Counted from the first letter of the stretch, positions 25,814-37,826 are shown. The stretch: 64,000 nt of DNA from Planctomycetota bacterium (GCA_029259635.1 JAJDEU010000025.1:1-64000); one strand, 5' to 3'. Numbers and translations: made by a program. The notes: generated from the sequence alone by a model not told the origin.

Positions 25814-26919
25814 ACTCAAGCGAGAACAACGGGGAGCCCAACCTCGGAGGCGCGGCCCGGGTAAACCAGTTTCACTCCGGCTTTTCGGAGAATGTCGGAT
25901 CTTTCGTCGACGAGCTGCGAGGCAAGTTCGACGCCGACGATATTTCGACGCTCTTCGATCGCATGAAGGACCTGCGGGTACTCGTCATCGGAGACACGAT
26001 TCTGGATGACTATCACTTCTGTAGAACGCTCGGAACTTCGTCCAAAGATCCCGCGCTCGCCGTTCAGCATGAGTCCCGTGAGATGTTTGCTGGCGGGGTT
26101 TTGGCGGTGGCGAACCACGTCGCGAACTTCGCGGAAAACGTAAAGCTGGTCAGCGTCCTCGGAGAGACCGAGTCCTATCGGGACTTCATCGAGACGAAGC
26201 TCAATCTCGCAATCGCCTGTAACTTCATCGAGAAAACCGGAGCACCGACGACTCTCAAGCGTCGCTTTATCGACGGCTACTTCGTGAACAAACTCTTCGA
26301 GGTCTACTTCATGGACGACTCGCCGCTGTCGCCGGAGAAGGAGGAGGAGATCAGCGCAATCGTCGAGCGTGAAGCTCGCGAATGCGATCTGGTGATCGCG
26401 GCAGATTTCGGGCACGGCGCCATCACTCCCACGCTGCGCAACCAACTCTCGGAAGTCGCGCCCTTTCTGGCCGTCAATACCCAGGCAAACGCCGGAAACC
26501 GCGGATTCCACACGATCGCGAAGTACGCCAGGGCTGATTTCGCGAGCCTCTCCGAGGGCGAAATCCGGCTCGAGTTCCGAGATACGCGCGGGGAGCTTTC
26601 CCCGATGATGGAAACTGTTGCGGAGCGACTCGGCACGCGTGCATTTATCGTCACGCGTGGTCAAAATGGATGTCTCGTCCGAGCTGGGGACGGCGCTGTT
26701 CTTCGGGTTCCGTCCTTCACGCCCCGAATCATCGACCGTGTCGGCGCAGGCGATGCTCTTTTTGCGATTACTTCCATGGCCGCCCGACTCGGCGCTGAAC
26801 CGGAGCTGATCGGCTTCATCGGAAATGTAGTCGGCGGTTTGGCTGTCGAAGTGCTCGGCAATCGCGAATCCATTGATCGACGCAACATTGAAGAGTTCAT
26901 CGAGCCGCTGCTCGGTTGA
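25810..26919 (+). CDS. PfkB-family carbohydrate kinase (HldE/RfaE kinase-domain type)
   Basis: The 369-residue protein contains LRVLVIGDTILDDYHFCRTLGTS, very close to the start of the HldE kinase domain (IGDVMLDRY in E. coli), then FAGGVLAVANHVANF and the catalytic DRVGAGDALFA near residue 310. About 55 unrelated residues precede the kinase fold. HldE phosphorylates heptose 7-phosphate at C1. No nucleotidyltransferase domain is fused here; a separate one is encoded two genes on (27539-28300). The ATG at 25810 overlaps the stop of the upstream gene by 4 bp. Confidence 0.82.
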   Translation: MNSSENNGEPNLGGAARVNQFHSGFSENVGSFVDELRGKFDADDISTLFDRMKDLRVLVIGDTILDDYHFCRTLGTSSKDPALAVQHESREMFAGGVLAVANHVANFAENVKLVSVLGETESYRDFIETKLNLAIACNFIEKTGAPTTLKRRFIDGYFVNKLFEVYFMDDSPLSPEKEEEISAIVEREARECDLVIAADFGHGAITPTLRNQLSEVAPFLAVNTQANAGNRGFHTIAKYARADFASLSEGEIRLEFRDTRGELSPMMETVAERLGTRAFIVTRGQNGCLVRAGDGAVLRVPSFTPRIIDRVGAGDALFAITSMAARLGAEPELIGFIGNVVGGLAVEVLGNRESIDRRNIEEFIEPLLG

Positions 26920-26939
26920 TAGCCACCCCTGGAGATCAC

Positions 26940-27539
26940 GTGCACGAAGTCACCACCATTAAGAGATCCGGCACGCGCTGGGAGGATTACTCGCAATCCT
27001 TCGCTTCGCTCTTGGGCTCGCTCGTTGTTACGGACCGGCAAGGGAATGAGATGCGCCGGGACGCCGGTTTCCGAATTTGGAGCGACTGGACTTTGCGCGC
27101 AAAGCTCGAGCGCGGTTGCGTCTACTTCGTCGGCAATGGTGCGAGCGCCGCGATGGCCTGTCACACGGCGACCGATGTCGCCAAGGGTGCGCGAGTTCGG
27201 ACACAGGTCTTTACCGACGCCGCGTTGATGACCGCAGTCGCGAACGATGTCGCCTACGAGGAAGTGTTTGCCGAGCCGCTCTCGTGGTCGATGAATTCGG
27301 GAGACGTCCTGGTGGCGATCAGCAGTTCGGGAAACTCGGCGAACGTTACGCGCGCTGTAGACCGAGCGCGCGAACTGAACGGTCATAGCGTCACTCTGAG
27401 CGCCATGAACCCGACCAACTCTCTCCGGAACCTGGGCGACCTGAACTTCTACTTGCCGGCGATGACCTACGGACTCGCCGAGACAACCCACGCCGCAATC
27501 CTGCATCACTTCGTCGACCGACTGACGCCGCTCGATTGA
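26940..27539 (+). CDS. SIS-domain phosphosugar isomerase (GmhA-like)
   Basis: The protein (about 199 residues) has the single SIS domain of GmhA: RGCVYFVGNGASAAMACHTATDVAKG near residue 60, VFTDAALMTAVANDVAYEEVFAEPL, then GDVLVAISSSGNSANVTRAV. This is the order seen in sedoheptulose 7-phosphate isomerase, which makes heptose 7-phosphate. The GTG at 26940 has a GGAG 5 bases upstream; an in-frame TTG at 26916 is an alternative. With a transketolase pair in the same operon that could supply sedoheptulose 7-phosphate, a heptose pathway is likely. Confidence 0.82.
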   Translation: MHEVTTIKRSGTRWEDYSQSFASLLGSLVVTDRQGNEMRRDAGFRIWSDWTLRAKLERGCVYFVGNGASAAMACHTATDVAKGARVRTQVFTDAALMTAVANDVAYEEVFAEPLSWSMNSGDVLVAISSSGNSANVTRAVDRARELNGHSVTLSAMNPTNSLRNLGDLNFYLPAMTYGLAETTHAAILHHFVDRLTPLD

Positions 27540-28300
27540 TGAAGGCCATTCTGCTTGCAGCTGGCCTCGGGTCTCGATTACGCCCACTGACGGCGACTCT
27601 GCCCAAGTGCCTGGTTCCGCTCAACGGAGTTCCGCTCATCGACTATTGGTTGATGAACTTCGAGCGAAATGGAATCACCGAAGTGTTGGTGAACGGCTTT
27701 TATCTCGCCGATCAGGTAGAGCAGCATTTAGTGGATGCGAAGCCCCGATTCGATCTCGATATTCGGTTCGTGCGTGAATCCCGCCTTCGCGGAACCGGAG
27801 GAACCGTCCGCGACCAGTTCGATTTCATTCGCGGCGAAGATGCCTTTCTCCTGTGTCACGCCGATAACTTTTCGAGCATCGATCTCTCGGCCTTTCGGAG
27901 CTTTCACGAGGATCGAGAATCGGTCCTTAGCCTCGCGCTGTTTCGCTCGGAGACTCCGGAGACCTGCGGAATCGTGAGTAAGATCGACAGCGACGGATGC
28001 ATCACCGAGTTCATCGAGAAGCCGAAGTTTCCCGACTCGAACCTCGCCAGCGCAGCGATTTTTCTATTGGCACCATCCGTTGTCGAGAACTTGCCCGCGG
28101 ATCGAGCCGTGGATTTTAGTCGCGAAGTCCTGCCGCTCTACCAGGGGCTCATGTATGGCTTCGAGATGACCGGCTTCAATATCGACGTCGGAACGCCCGC
28201 CGATTACGAGCGCGCCCAACGCGTCGCGATCGATTTTGCACCCAGTGAAACGAACCGCACCGGTTCCGTACTCCTTGAGAAGACCGCGAGCGGAGAGTGA
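27539..28300 (+). CDS. Sugar-1-phosphate nucleotidyltransferase (HddC/ManC-like)
   Basis: The 253-residue protein is a classical nucleotidyltransferase: KAILLAAGLGSRLRPLTATLPKCLVPLNG at the start, GTGGTVRDQ, a metal-binding CHADNF in the position of the usual D-x-D, and ITEFIEKPKFP. Closest in style are HddC (GDP-D-glycero-D-manno-heptose) and mannose-1-phosphate guanylyltransferases. The nucleotide used cannot be told from sequence. Its ATG shares one base with the preceding stop (TGATG), and the next gene starts the same way. Confidence 0.82.
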   Translation: MKAILLAAGLGSRLRPLTATLPKCLVPLNGVPLIDYWLMNFERNGITEVLVNGFYLADQVEQHLVDAKPRFDLDIRFVRESRLRGTGGTVRDQFDFIRGEDAFLLCHADNFSSIDLSAFRSFHEDRESVLSLALFRSETPETCGIVSKIDSDGCITEFIEKPKFPDSNLASAAIFLLAPSVVENLPADRAVDFSREVLPLYQGLMYGFEMTGFNIDVGTPADYERAQRVAIDFAPSETNRTGSVLLEKTASGE

Positions 28301-29253
28301 TGAAACACATATTGGTTACGGGGGGCTCCGGCTACAAAGGCGCGGTGCTGGTTCCCAAGTTGCTCGACCGTGGAGATCGCGTCACCGTGGTCGACGCGAT
28401 GTGGTTTGGGAACGTGTTGCAGCCGCATCCCGACTTGACGGTTGTCGAGAAGGACGTCCGCGACCTGAGTGAGGGCGAGCTGGAAGGCGTCGATGCCATC
28501 GTTCATCTCGCGAATGTTGCCAACGACCCTTCGGCCGACCTGAACCCGCGGCTCTCGTGGGAGGTCAATGCGCTCGGGACCATGCAACTCGCCGAGAATG
28601 CGAAGCGCGCTGGCGTGAAACAGTTCGTCTTCGCGAGTTCTGGCAGCGTGTACGGGATTAAGGACGAAGAGCAGGTCACTGAAGACCTCAGCCTGACACC
28701 AATATCCGACTACAACCGCAGCAAGATGGTCGCCGAGCGCGTCGTGCTTAGTTACGACCGCGACATGGTGGTTCAGTGCCTGCGGCCGGCAACGGTCTGC
28801 GGAACTTCACCGCGCATGCGTCTCGACGTTGCCGTCAATATGTTGACGATGCAGGCGCTCACCCGCGGAAAGATTACGGTCTTCGGCGGTGCGCAGGTTC
28901 GTCCGAACATTCACATTGATGATGTCGCCGACGCGTACCTGCACCTCTTGAACCTCGGCGCTAAAGCGCCCGGCATTTTCAACGCGGGGTTCGAGAACTT
29001 GTCGGTTCTCGAAATTGCGCAGCGCGTCGCTGAACAGGTGCCTGCGGAGATCCAAGTGACCGAGTCGAATGACCCGCGTTCGTATCGGCTCAACTCCGAT
29101 AAGTTGCTCGCGACAGGCTTTACGCCGAAGAAGTCCGTGAATGACGCGATCGTTGAGATCGTGCGCGAGTTTAAGGATGGGAAGCTCGCGGACAGCGAGG
29201 ATTGCTACAACGTGAAGTGGATGAAGAAGGCGGTGGTCGGATGCGCGAGTTGA
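28300..29253 (+). CDS. NAD-dependent sugar epimerase/dehydratase (extended SDR)
   Basis: This 317-residue protein begins HILVTGGSGYKGAVLVPKLL (GxxGxxG NAD site), has ASSGSVYG with the catalytic serine region, and YNRSK for the catalytic Tyr-x-x-x-Lys. IHIDDVADAYLHLL follows. It is an extended short-chain dehydrogenase acting on a nucleotide-activated sugar. The first substitution GSGYKG for the common GSGFIG is shared by some heptose and lipooligosaccharide epimerases. It overlaps the next gene by 13 bp. Confidence 0.82.
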   Translation: MKHILVTGGSGYKGAVLVPKLLDRGDRVTVVDAMWFGNVLQPHPDLTVVEKDVRDLSEGELEGVDAIVHLANVANDPSADLNPRLSWEVNALGTMQLAENAKRAGVKQFVFASSGSVYGIKDEEQVTEDLSLTPISDYNRSKMVAERVVLSYDRDMVVQCLRPATVCGTSPRMRLDVAVNMLTMQALTRGKITVFGGAQVRPNIHIDDVADAYLHLLNLGAKAPGIFNAGFENLSVLEIAQRVAEQVPAEIQVTESNDPRSYRLNSDKLLATGFTPKKSVNDAIVEIVREFKDGKLADSEDCYNVKWMKKAVVGCAS

Positions 29254-30080
29254 AGGAGCTGCCGAAACGCGCGGAGAAACTGCGGCAAGACGTTCTGGCA
29301 ATGGCCGTTCATGCGGGCGGCGCTCACGTCTCGCCCGCCTATTCCATCATCGACCTGCTCGTGGTTTTGTACGGGCGCCATCTTCGCGTTTCGCCCGCAA
29401 CCGCCGATGATCCGAATCGCGATCGGCTCGTGTTGAGCAAAGGGCACGGCTGTGCCGCGCTCTACGCCGTTCTCGCTCAAGAGGGTTTCATCCCTCGCGA
29501 CGAGCTCAAGACTTTTTGTTCGATCGGATCGAAGCTCGGCGGGCATCCCGACGTCAACAAGGTCAACGGGGTCGAAGCCTCTACCGGTTCGCTCGGCCAC
29601 GGGTTTGCCATGGCGGTCGGAATGGCGCTCGCCGCGAAGCTGAAGAATCGCGACTCGCGCGTTGTTGCGATTCTCGGTGACGGCGAATGCCAAGAGGGGT
29701 CGATTTGGGAGAGCGCGATGGCCGCGACTCAGCTTGAGCTCGACAACTTGGTCGTGATCGTGGATGCGAATGGATTGCAGGGCATGGGCGATGTCGAGTC
29801 GATCAATCGGTTGGAGCCCTTCGGGGACAAGTGGCGGAGCTTTGGTTGGAGAACACGCGAGATTGACGGGCACGATCTTGGCGAAATCGATGCGGCGGTT
29901 AGCGAGGGATACTCGACGGGCGAAGGTCCGCTCGCGATCATCGCTCGCACGATCAAGGGGAAGGGCGTGTCGTTCATGGAAGGCCAAGCGATTTGGCACT
30001 ACCGGCTACCGAATGATGACGAGATGAAGCAGGCCTGCGATGAGTTGAACGTGGAGAGCATCGCGGCGGTGCTGCCGTGA
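29241..30080 (+). CDS. Transketolase, N-terminal (thiamine-binding) subunit
   Basis: The 279-residue chain carries the thiamine diphosphate motif GDGECQEGSIWESAMAA...N, LSKGHGCAALYAVL, and STGSLGHGFAMAVGMAL. It equals the first third of a full transketolase. Its partner subunit is encoded next. Split transketolases of this type are common in secondary sugar clusters as well as in archaea and anaerobes. Here it probably makes a seven-carbon ketose or transfers a two-carbon unit to build a branched sugar. The ATG at 29241 lies within the end of the epimerase gene. Confidence 0.9.
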   Translation: MRELKELPKRAEKLRQDVLAMAVHAGGAHVSPAYSIIDLLVVLYGRHLRVSPATADDPNRDRLVLSKGHGCAALYAVLAQEGFIPRDELKTFCSIGSKLGGHPDVNKVNGVEASTGSLGHGFAMAVGMALAAKLKNRDSRVVAILGDGECQEGSIWESAMAATQLELDNLVVIVDANGLQGMGDVESINRLEPFGDKWRSFGWRTREIDGHDLGEIDAAVSEGYSTGEGPLAIIARTIKGKGVSFMEGQAIWHYRLPNDDEMKQACDELNVESIAAVLP

Positions 30081-31033
30081 GGAACGCCTTTATCAGCGAG
30101 CTTGCGGAGCTGGCCGAAGACCCGCGATTGATGACGCTCCTCGCCGACAACGGAATCATTGTCTACGACGACTATCAGAAGCGTCGGCCGAAACAGCTGC
30201 TCAACCTTGGTATCGCCGAATCCAATTTGATCGGGGTAGCGGCGGGACTCGCAAGCTCCGGCTTCATCCCGGTCGTCTATTCGATCATTCCGTTCCTCGT
30301 CATGCGTCCGTTCGAATTCGTACGCGACGATATTTGTTATCAGAACCTCAACGTCAAGCTCGTCGGCATCGGCGCGGGCTTCGCGTACTCATCGCTCGGC
30401 CCAACGCACCACGGCACCGAAGACGTCGCCTTGCTCTCATGTTTGCCGAACATGACGATCTTGTCGCCGAGTGACCCGCTCGAGACACGCAAAGCGGCGC
30501 GCGCAGCCTATGAACACGATGGTCCCGTCTATTTACGCATCGGAACAGGACGCAATCCCGTCGTAAATCCGACGGACTATTCCTTCGAGCTGGGGAAAGG
30601 CATCGAGCTTCGCTCGGGGACGGATATCTCCCTGATCTCTACGGGCACCATTCTCAGTGAAGTGTTGAAAGCATCCGATGCGCTGGAGCGGCAGGGCATC
30701 TCGGCTCGGGTCATCAATATTCACACGCTCAAGCCTCTCGACCGAGAGATTGTTATTCGAGCTGCGAAAGAGACGGGTGCTGTTCTAACGATCGAGGAGC
30801 ACACCACCACCGGTGGGCTCGCCAGTTTGGTGGCGAGCGAACTGATGGAATCAGGAGTCGGCCAGGCGCGCTTTGCCTGTCTCGGTTTGAAGAATCGGTT
30901 TTGCGAAAACTACGGAGCCATCGAAGACCTTCGATCTGCGCTCGGCCTAACCGCGGAGGACATTTGTGAGCGAGCTGTGCAGCTGCTCTCGGCGAAAGCT
31001 GTCGACGCCGCGGATTCGATGTTGTCGGTGTGA
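30077..31033 (+). CDS. Transketolase, C-terminal (pyrimidine-binding) subunit
   Basis: The 318-residue chain supplies the second half of a split transketolase: LNLGIAESNLIGVAAGLASSGF contains the glutamate that activates thiamine diphosphate, then GPTHHGTEDVALLSCLPNM, and the C-terminal domain with IEEHTTTGGLASLVASELM. The GTG start overlaps the N-subunit stop by 4 bp (GTGA), so subunits are made in equal amounts. No frameshift or missing active-site segment is seen. Confidence 0.9.
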   Translation: MRNAFISELAELAEDPRLMTLLADNGIIVYDDYQKRRPKQLLNLGIAESNLIGVAAGLASSGFIPVVYSIIPFLVMRPFEFVRDDICYQNLNVKLVGIGAGFAYSSLGPTHHGTEDVALLSCLPNMTILSPSDPLETRKAARAAYEHDGPVYLRIGTGRNPVVNPTDYSFELGKGIELRSGTDISLISTGTILSEVLKASDALERQGISARVINIHTLKPLDREIVIRAAKETGAVLTIEEHTTTGGLASLVASELMESGVGQARFACLGLKNRFCENYGAIEDLRSALGLTAEDICERAVQLLSAKAVDAADSMLSV

Positions 31034-32757
31034 GTGTGGCTACAAACCAGGCGGCTGGGCCGTTCGTCGAGCGTTTCAAAGCGGCTCTCGCCGACGTTCT
31101 CAAGGGAACGTCTTTACAAGCCTCCGAAGTGTTCGAGCTCGCGGAAGAGCGCTGCCAACACAGCTACGTCGAACTCACCGAGGCGCTCGAACGGAAAAGT
31201 ACTGAGCTCGAACGAATTCTGACCTCTTGCGCGAATCGCCAGGTGACAAGCCTGTGTCTCCTGCCCGTTCCGAGCTACATCGGAAAGTGCGCGGAGCACT
31301 TTCGTGCCGCTTTCGGTGAGGTGATCTTGTGCGACAATAAGAAGGCGGGGCAGACCATTGCCGGGTTGACCGTCCTCTCCCAGTCCGAGCTCGATTCGCT
31401 CGAGCGAGACGCCGACGCGTATCTGAACACAACGCCCTCCCGTGAGGTTTCCGCGCTCTTCGCCGATTCGATCCCGAGCGGGCGCTCCATTTCCTTCGAC
31501 GACTTTGCATCGGAGCTCATGAAGTCCGGTGGACGGAGTTCGATGGAGAACGAGCTTCCTCGGCTCGTGGAGAGAATCGGAGCAGCAAAACATCCGCTCG
31601 TCGTCTTCTGCGGCATCTACCTCAACACCTACACGCCAACTCTGGCCGCCCTCGCCGAGCGGGGATATTCAATCTTCGTGATCGCGAGGAGTGCAACCGC
31701 GTGGATCCACGCCGGTCACTTGGCCAAGATCGGTGAGACGCTTGAGTTCGCGGAAGTTCAAACGGTCGATGCCGAGGGAATGCTGTGGCTCGCTCACCAC
31801 ATTGATCGGGGAGCGATCTTCTTGCCCGGCGCCGAGGAGAGCTTCATCGGCTGCTCGTTCGACTGTCGGCGCGCCGCGGCGGCGAATGCCTATGTGGCTG
31901 CGCTCGAACGGCTCGCTCATGTTCCCGTTCTGCTCGGCCTCTACGACATCATCAAACCTGTCGTCAAACAGCTCGACTACCAACGCGATTCGATCCAGAC
32001 CTATACCGCGATGCTGACCGAGGCCAGCGCCGTCACGATCGGTGCGAATACCCCGGCAGCCGGCGAACAGGTCGTGAACGCGCTCGCGCTTCAGACTCCC
32101 GTCTCTTCCTTCTACCGGTATGGAGTCTTCACGAAGGACATCAGAGAAAAGCATGCGGATGGGATTCACCTCGCCATCGTTGGTGGTGCGTTGGTGAGCG
32201 AATCGGAGAATCCCTTTCTGCCGGACCACTCTCATTTCCGAGTGCTGCTCGACCAGGGGATCCACCTGCACGTCTATTCGAGCGCAGCGGAGCCGTTGAA
32301 GTTCCAAGACGGCTTGTCCGTTCATCAAGCCTCTCACTTTCACATTCACGCTTCGATCACCGATCCTCATGCGCTGACCAGCGAGCTGAGCCAATACCAC
32401 GCGGGAATGATTCTCAATGACACGGCGACGCTGGTGGATATGACCGCGACGTTCACCGAGCGCTTTCTACGCGAGCTCGCCTATCACTTCATGACAACGA
32501 TGACTCCTTCCGCGTCGATGCTCTATGGCTGCGCTGGGATTCCCATCGTGATCAATCGGACAAGTTCGTCACTCCAAACAGAGTTCCCGTCCGAGTACTT
32601 CATTCCAACGGAGCTCTCCGAATTCGGCACTCTAGGCTCACGCCTGAGGAGCATGGACTGGGAGCGCATTCATCGAGTGACCGAAGCCGAGCGCGCGCAG
32701 TTCTCTATTCAGGCCAACGTTGAGAAGCTCGTCGCCACGCTGCAAACGCTTCGATAG
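31030..32757 (+). CDS. Unrecognised protein of the sugar operon, GT-B-like C-terminal half
   Basis: I do not recognise the 575-residue protein as a whole. Residues about 70-140 look like a Rossmann domain that may bind a nucleotide (VTSLCLLPVPSYIGKCAEHF, VILCDNKKAGQTIAGL). The part from about 185 has the rhythm of a GT-B glycosyltransferase (VVFCGIYLNTYTPTLAALAERGY, then GCAGIPIVINRTSSSLQTEF near the end). It has no membrane segment. GTG at 31030 overlaps the transketolase stop. As last gene of the operon it could transfer the sugar the others make. Confidence 0.5.
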   Translation: MSVATNQAAGPFVERFKAALADVLKGTSLQASEVFELAEERCQHSYVELTEALERKSTELERILTSCANRQVTSLCLLPVPSYIGKCAEHFRAAFGEVILCDNKKAGQTIAGLTVLSQSELDSLERDADAYLNTTPSREVSALFADSIPSGRSISFDDFASELMKSGGRSSMENELPRLVERIGAAKHPLVVFCGIYLNTYTPTLAALAERGYSIFVIARSATAWIHAGHLAKIGETLEFAEVQTVDAEGMLWLAHHIDRGAIFLPGAEESFIGCSFDCRRAAAANAYVAALERLAHVPVLLGLYDIIKPVVKQLDYQRDSIQTYTAMLTEASAVTIGANTPAAGEQVVNALALQTPVSSFYRYGVFTKDIREKHADGIHLAIVGGALVSESENPFLPDHSHFRVLLDQGIHLHVYSSAAEPLKFQDGLSVHQASHFHIHASITDPHALTSELSQYHAGMILNDTATLVDMTATFTERFLRELAYHFMTTMTPSASMLYGCAGIPIVINRTSSSLQTEFPSEYFIPTELSEFGTLGSRLRSMDWERIHRVTEAERAQFSIQANVEKLVATLQTLR

Positions 32758-32815
32758 AAGCGCATAGCCAGTCCGTCGCGAGCCGTTGAAACCGAGCCGC
32801 TTTTCCCAAAGGCTC

Positions 32816-33469
32816 TTAGGAAATCAGGTCGTCCAGATCGATCGACCCGTCCGCCACGCCGGACTCATCAAGGTCCAAATCGACGATATTCTCGTCCTCT
32901 TCGTCGCCTTCGCCCTCTCCATTGAGCTCCATCAAGACGGCTGCATCCCCCTCGTCGAAGACGCTGCCCCAGTCCTCATCTCCGTTCGCCGGCAAGGCGC
33001 CATTCGGATCGACAGCGGCAACCGCCAGAGGTAGGTTCTCCATCAACCAACGTCGGTTCGACGCGGCCGTTCCAACGGCAGGCTGAATCACCTTGCCGAG
33101 TTGTTCACTCAGGGCCACTAGAGTTTCCGACGGCGTGAGAGCCGGCATCGCAACCGTAACTAGATCATCGAAGCAATCCAGCGGAACGATGTTGTGCTTG
33201 TGCAGGGCCTCGCGATCGAACATCTCAACGGCTTCCATCGACGGCTCGTAGAAGTCGACTGACAGGAAGACGATGTGAAAGGCTTCGCAGGCGATCCGCG
33301 AGAGCTCCCAGTCCGCGATCAACCCTTCGCGAACGAGCACCTCGGGAAAGATCTCTCCCGTATTGAAGCTCTGTTGCAGGATGTGCTGCAACGTTTCGTG
33401 CTCGACAGCACCGAGATCAAATAGGATCTCGGCCAGTCGGTTGTAGTCCAGCCTTTGAGAGATTTTCAC
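32816..33469 (-). CDS. Stand-alone MshEN/GspE N-terminal-domain protein
   Basis: From the GTG at 33469 the protein has 217 residues. The first 150 resemble the GspE N-terminal (MshEN) domain of type II secretion and pilus ATPases: RLAEILFDLGAVEHETLQHILQQS, VREGLIADWELSRIACEAF, then ALHKHNIVPLDCFDDLVTVAM. No ATPase domain follows; instead the tail is acidic and ends in DGSIDLDDLIS. MshEN domains can bind cyclic di-GMP, so a sensing role is possible; the key residues need a structural alignment. A longer frame to 33544 exists, but the domain starts at the GTG. Confidence 0.65.
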   Translation of the reverse strand: MKISQRLDYNRLAEILFDLGAVEHETLQHILQQSFNTGEIFPEVLVREGLIADWELSRIACEAFHIVFLSVDFYEPSMEAVEMFDREALHKHNIVPLDCFDDLVTVAMPALTPSETLVALSEQLGKVIQPAVGTAASNRRWLMENLPLAVAAVDPNGALPANGDEDWGSVFDEGDAAVLMELNGEGEGDEEDENIVDLDLDESGVADGSIDLDDLIS

Positions 33470-33787
33470 GAGCCGTTTGGTGGGGGTAGCGTCACAGGCT
33501 GCAGCCCGATGAACGAAGCCTCTATCGACCAAGAGCCGCCCCACCTGGAGCCGGGAAGTCCCCTACCCTCAGAAAATTCTTCCAAGCCGAGCCCTAGCTG
33601 CGCATTTTTGGCTCTAAGTGGAGATATTGGTCAACGTCGCGACGAGGAAGTTGGTTTTGCGACGGGTCCAGCGACCGAATAGGGCTCTCTTTAATCAGCG
33701 CGCGGTCAGAGTGCTGCGCGTCGTGCACAGCGCGCTTCGCAGCGGCGGAAAGCCGCGAAGCTCGCCTTCAAGACCCGTTTCCCACGA
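33470..33787. other. Gap between gyrB and the MshEN gene, with a weak hairpin
   Basis: No gene is supported in these 318 bases. A hairpin at 33736-33760 (CTTCGC...GGC / GCCGCGAAG with a short bulge) lies about 28 bp beyond the gyrB stop and may help end its transcript, though no T-run follows on the minus strand. The rest should hold the promoter of the MshEN gene. Confidence 0.45.
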
Positions 33788-36546
<2,759 letters not shown>

Positions 36547-36584
36547 TTTGTTTCTGACAGTCGTCGTTGCGGACAGGGTGAGTT

Positions 36585-36623
36585 CTAGCAGGCGGAGTTA
36601 GTAAGCAGCGAAGCCTCTGCTAG
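36585..36623. repeat. 39-bp hairpin element CTAGCAG...CTGCTAG between dciA and dnaN
   Basis: CTAGCAG at 36585-36591 pairs with CTGCTAG at 36617-36623, with an inner GCAG/CTGC pair near the right arm. The ends match the first seven bases of the dispersed repeat at 11463-11557, but the body differs. It lies downstream of dnaN on the minus strand and could end or attenuate its transcript. Confidence 0.45.
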
Positions 36624-36725
36624 TGAGTGCTTCGCCCGGTGAACGGTCGGTTCGGTGTGTGCTTTCCTTGCGAGCCCACAGCCGATGAGTATTCCTCTTC
36701 GAAGGATTCTCGAGCCGAAGCCCGA

Positions 36726-37826
36726 TCAGGCATCGATGGTGATCGGCATGACGATGTAGATGTAGTTCTCGCCGAGCGAAATCTTCCCGGGACTCGTGCG
36801 AGTGCTGTACTCGAGACGAACAATGTCCGACTCACAATTCTTCACTCCGTCGAGCAGATAGTCCGGGTTGTAAGCGACATCGGCGGGATCACCTTTGATG
36901 TCGACCTCCATCTGCGCCGAGGCTTCTCCGGTACCGGCCGACTTCCCGAAGATCTTCATCTGATTCCCCTCGAAGGAGAGCCGAACGGCGCGCGTGTCCT
37001 GCGAAGTTAGGTTGGCGACCAGCCGGAGCTTCTTCGAGAAGATGGAGGCATCAGCTTCGATGATCGCTCCGCCCCCTTCTGGGATCACGGCGGAATAGCG
37101 CGGGAACTCGCCGTCGATCAGGCGCGCAAAGACCTCCGCGTTCTCCGTCTTCAGGCCGATTCTGTTCTCTGAGAAGACCAGCTTCACTTGCTCGAGAGGA
37201 TCGCTGATAACGCGGTTGAACAGCTGAAGGCCCTTCGTGGGAACGATCGCGCGCTTCTTGACCGAAGCCTCCACATCGATGGGGGTTCCCGTGAAAGCCA
37301 GACGGCGACCATCCGTCGCCACCATCTCCAGCTGCTGGTCCTCGACCTGAGTGAGGATGCCGTGCATGGCATACCGGCCCTGCTCTTTCGCAGCGGCGAA
37401 GGAGGTTCGGTTGATGAGTTTGGTGAAGTTGCCCGCCTGCAGGGTCACGGAATCGTCATCCGTGAAACGATCGATCGCCGGGTATTCGTCCGGGTCGATG
37501 GTGACGAGCTCACAACTGTCCAGTCCTCCGGTGATGAAACAGTTCTCGCCCTTCGTTTCCAGTGTCACCGTTTCAGCGGTCAGGTCGCGGACAAAGTCCG
37601 AAGCCACTCGAGCTGGAATCAGAGCGGTTCCCGCTTCGTCAACTTTCACGTCCCGGATCTTGTAGCGCAGCGCTACTTCGAGATCAGTGCCCACCACTTC
37701 GAGTGCATCGTCGGTAGCGACAAGGCAAACGTTTTCGATAGCTGGGCGAGTGCTCTTGACGGGGATCACGCTGCTGGCAAGAGCCAGTGCTTCACGGAGT
37801 CGTTCTCGGTCGCATAGGACTTTCAT
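36726..37826 (-). CDS. dnaN: DNA polymerase III beta subunit (sliding clamp)
   Basis: The 366-residue protein has the three-domain clamp form: KVLCDRERLREALALASSVIPVKSTRPAIENV starts domain 1, and MVATDGRRLAFT closes domain 2. The C-terminus reads NYIYIVMPITID, matching the conserved Y-x-x-M-P-I/M-R end, though with T-I-D instead of R. Length is normal. It lies 781 bp downstream of dnaA on the same strand. The long spacer is the oriC candidate. Confidence 0.95.
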   Translation of the reverse strand: MKVLCDRERLREALALASSVIPVKSTRPAIENVCLVATDDALEVVGTDLEVALRYKIRDVKVDEAGTALIPARVASDFVRDLTAETVTLETKGENCFITGGLDSCELVTIDPDEYPAIDRFTDDDSVTLQAGNFTKLINRTSFAAAKEQGRYAMHGILTQVEDQQLEMVATDGRRLAFTGTPIDVEASVKKRAIVPTKGLQLFNRVISDPLEQVKLVFSENRIGLKTENAEVFARLIDGEFPRYSAVIPEGGGAIIEADASIFSKKLRLVANLTSQDTRAVRLSFEGNQMKIFGKSAGTGEASAQMEVDIKGDPADVAYNPDYLLDGVKNCESDIVRLEYSTRTSPGKISLGENYIYIVMPITIDA

